Assembly: GCA_012522795.1 (NCBI GenBank)
Contig: JAAYJT010000046.1
Location: 1-43,638 of the forward strand
Origin: Bacteroidales bacterium
GTDB lineage: Bacteria > Bacteroidota > Bacteroidia > Bacteroidales > JAAYJT01
DNA length: 43,638 nucleotides
Direction: 5' to 3'
The notes beneath the pieces are model-generated. The model was given only the letters and a program-made list of their open reading frames with translations, made no database searches and was not told where the DNA came from. This document shows positions 43,328 through 43,638 of this stretch, piece by piece. A program made the position numbers and the translations under genes. Within the stretch, counting starts at the first letter, position 1. Each line of letters starts with the position of its first letter.

Positions 43328-43638
43328 ATGAAAATCAGGGTAGTAAAAACCGCATCAAAAGCTCAGGCAGTTCAGATAGTGCGGTATCAAAACAATAAAC
43401 GAATTATTGTTCAACATATCGGATTAGCACATACTGAATCAGAATTAGAAGACCTTATACTTTTAGCTCAAGAATGAATGAAAGGGTACTCCGGACAATT
43501 ATCTATTTTCCCTGATGAAAGCTCTAATAAGCTATTGCTCTTAACCATTGTAGCTTTGTCGGAGTCCAATACCGCTACTTTTATGAACAGATACAGTTTA
43601 TTCAAAATAAATTGGGTCTGGACAGCCTACCATCATTG
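43328..43638 (+). pseudogene. Degraded IS1634-like transposase (N-terminal part, cut by window edge)
   Basis: Reading from the ATG at 43328 gives MKIRVVKTASKAQAVQIVRY, then HIGLAHTESELEDLILLAQE and an in-frame TGA at 43475-43477. The same frame continues as MKGYSGQLSIFPDESSNKLL. After about 43543 the family-like sequence resumes one frame back (NHCSFVGVQYRYFYEQIQF, then NKLGLDSL). So there is one stop (probably a TGG tryptophan turned to TGA) and one frameshift within 310 bp. The order of segments fits the N terminus of IS1634-family DDE transposases. The catalytic core lies beyond the window. It is unlikely to be active. Confidence 0.7.

Noticed and set aside
43475-43477. TGA recoded as tryptophan in the transposase
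   Set aside because: Other genes in the window (for example gatD) end in TGA, and a frameshift follows nearby, so decay is the simpler reading.

Overview
The window looks like chromosomal DNA from a member of the Bacteroidota, probably order Bacteroidales or a close relative. This is inferred from sequence alone. The evidence is low GC, proteins ending in type IX secretion (T9SS) sorting domains, a PorZ-like gene beside recO, a Bacteroidota-type LptD and OstA-like pair, a DUF2795 gene, and repeated TAnnTTTG elements (the -7 box of the Bacteroidota housekeeping sigma factor) before genes on both strands. Most of the window is core chromosome. The only clear mobile element is a broken transposase at the right edge.

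Layout. 0.2-6.9 kb is an envelope block: lptD, an N-acetylmuramoyl-L-alanine amidase, an MCE/MlaD protein and an OstA/LptA-like protein. 6.9-7.9 kb is a gene-free stretch with about 2.4 tandem copies of a ~220-bp repeat. 7.9-12.6 kb holds gatE, a T9SS-type M28 peptidase and gatD on one strand. The two Gat subunits form the glutamyl-tRNA(Gln) amidotransferase normally regarded as archaeal. 12.7-16.7 kb has a sigma-54-type response regulator convergent with a large hybrid histidine kinase. 16.8-19.5 kb has exonuclease III and recJ. 20-24.6 kb has a Cys-rich zinc-ribbon protein, a secreted endonuclease I, porZ and recO. A tRNA-Gln(UUG) and a bidirectional terminator precede secA at 25-28.3 kb.

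28.4-34.9 kb is mixed housekeeping: DUF2795, a PduO-type cobalamin adenosyltransferase, a MacB/LolD-type ATPase, a methyltransferase, the ComM/YifB ATPase and an ABC-F protein. 34.9-37.5 kb is a tight three-gene operon of a HlyD-like adaptor, a VTC-type polyphosphate polymerase domain protein and a DUF4956 membrane protein. 37.6-40 kb has a Gdx/SugE-type SMR exporter, a small beta-barrel protein and an orphan lipoprotein. 40.5-43.1 kb holds a small Cys-rich membrane protein and a TonB-dependent receptor with the CxxxM and HxM residues of OprC/NosA copper receptors. The window ends in a transposase remnant with an in-frame stop and a frameshift.

The most notable items are the archaeal-type GatDE pair with a peptidase gene between its subunits, in the same window as a tRNA-Gln with bacterial U1-A72; the HlyD/VTC/DUF4956 cassette, which could be an uncharacterised polymer synthesis or export system; the putative copper-acquisition pair; and three genes whose start codons lie 4-6 nt after a -7 box, suggesting leaderless transcripts.
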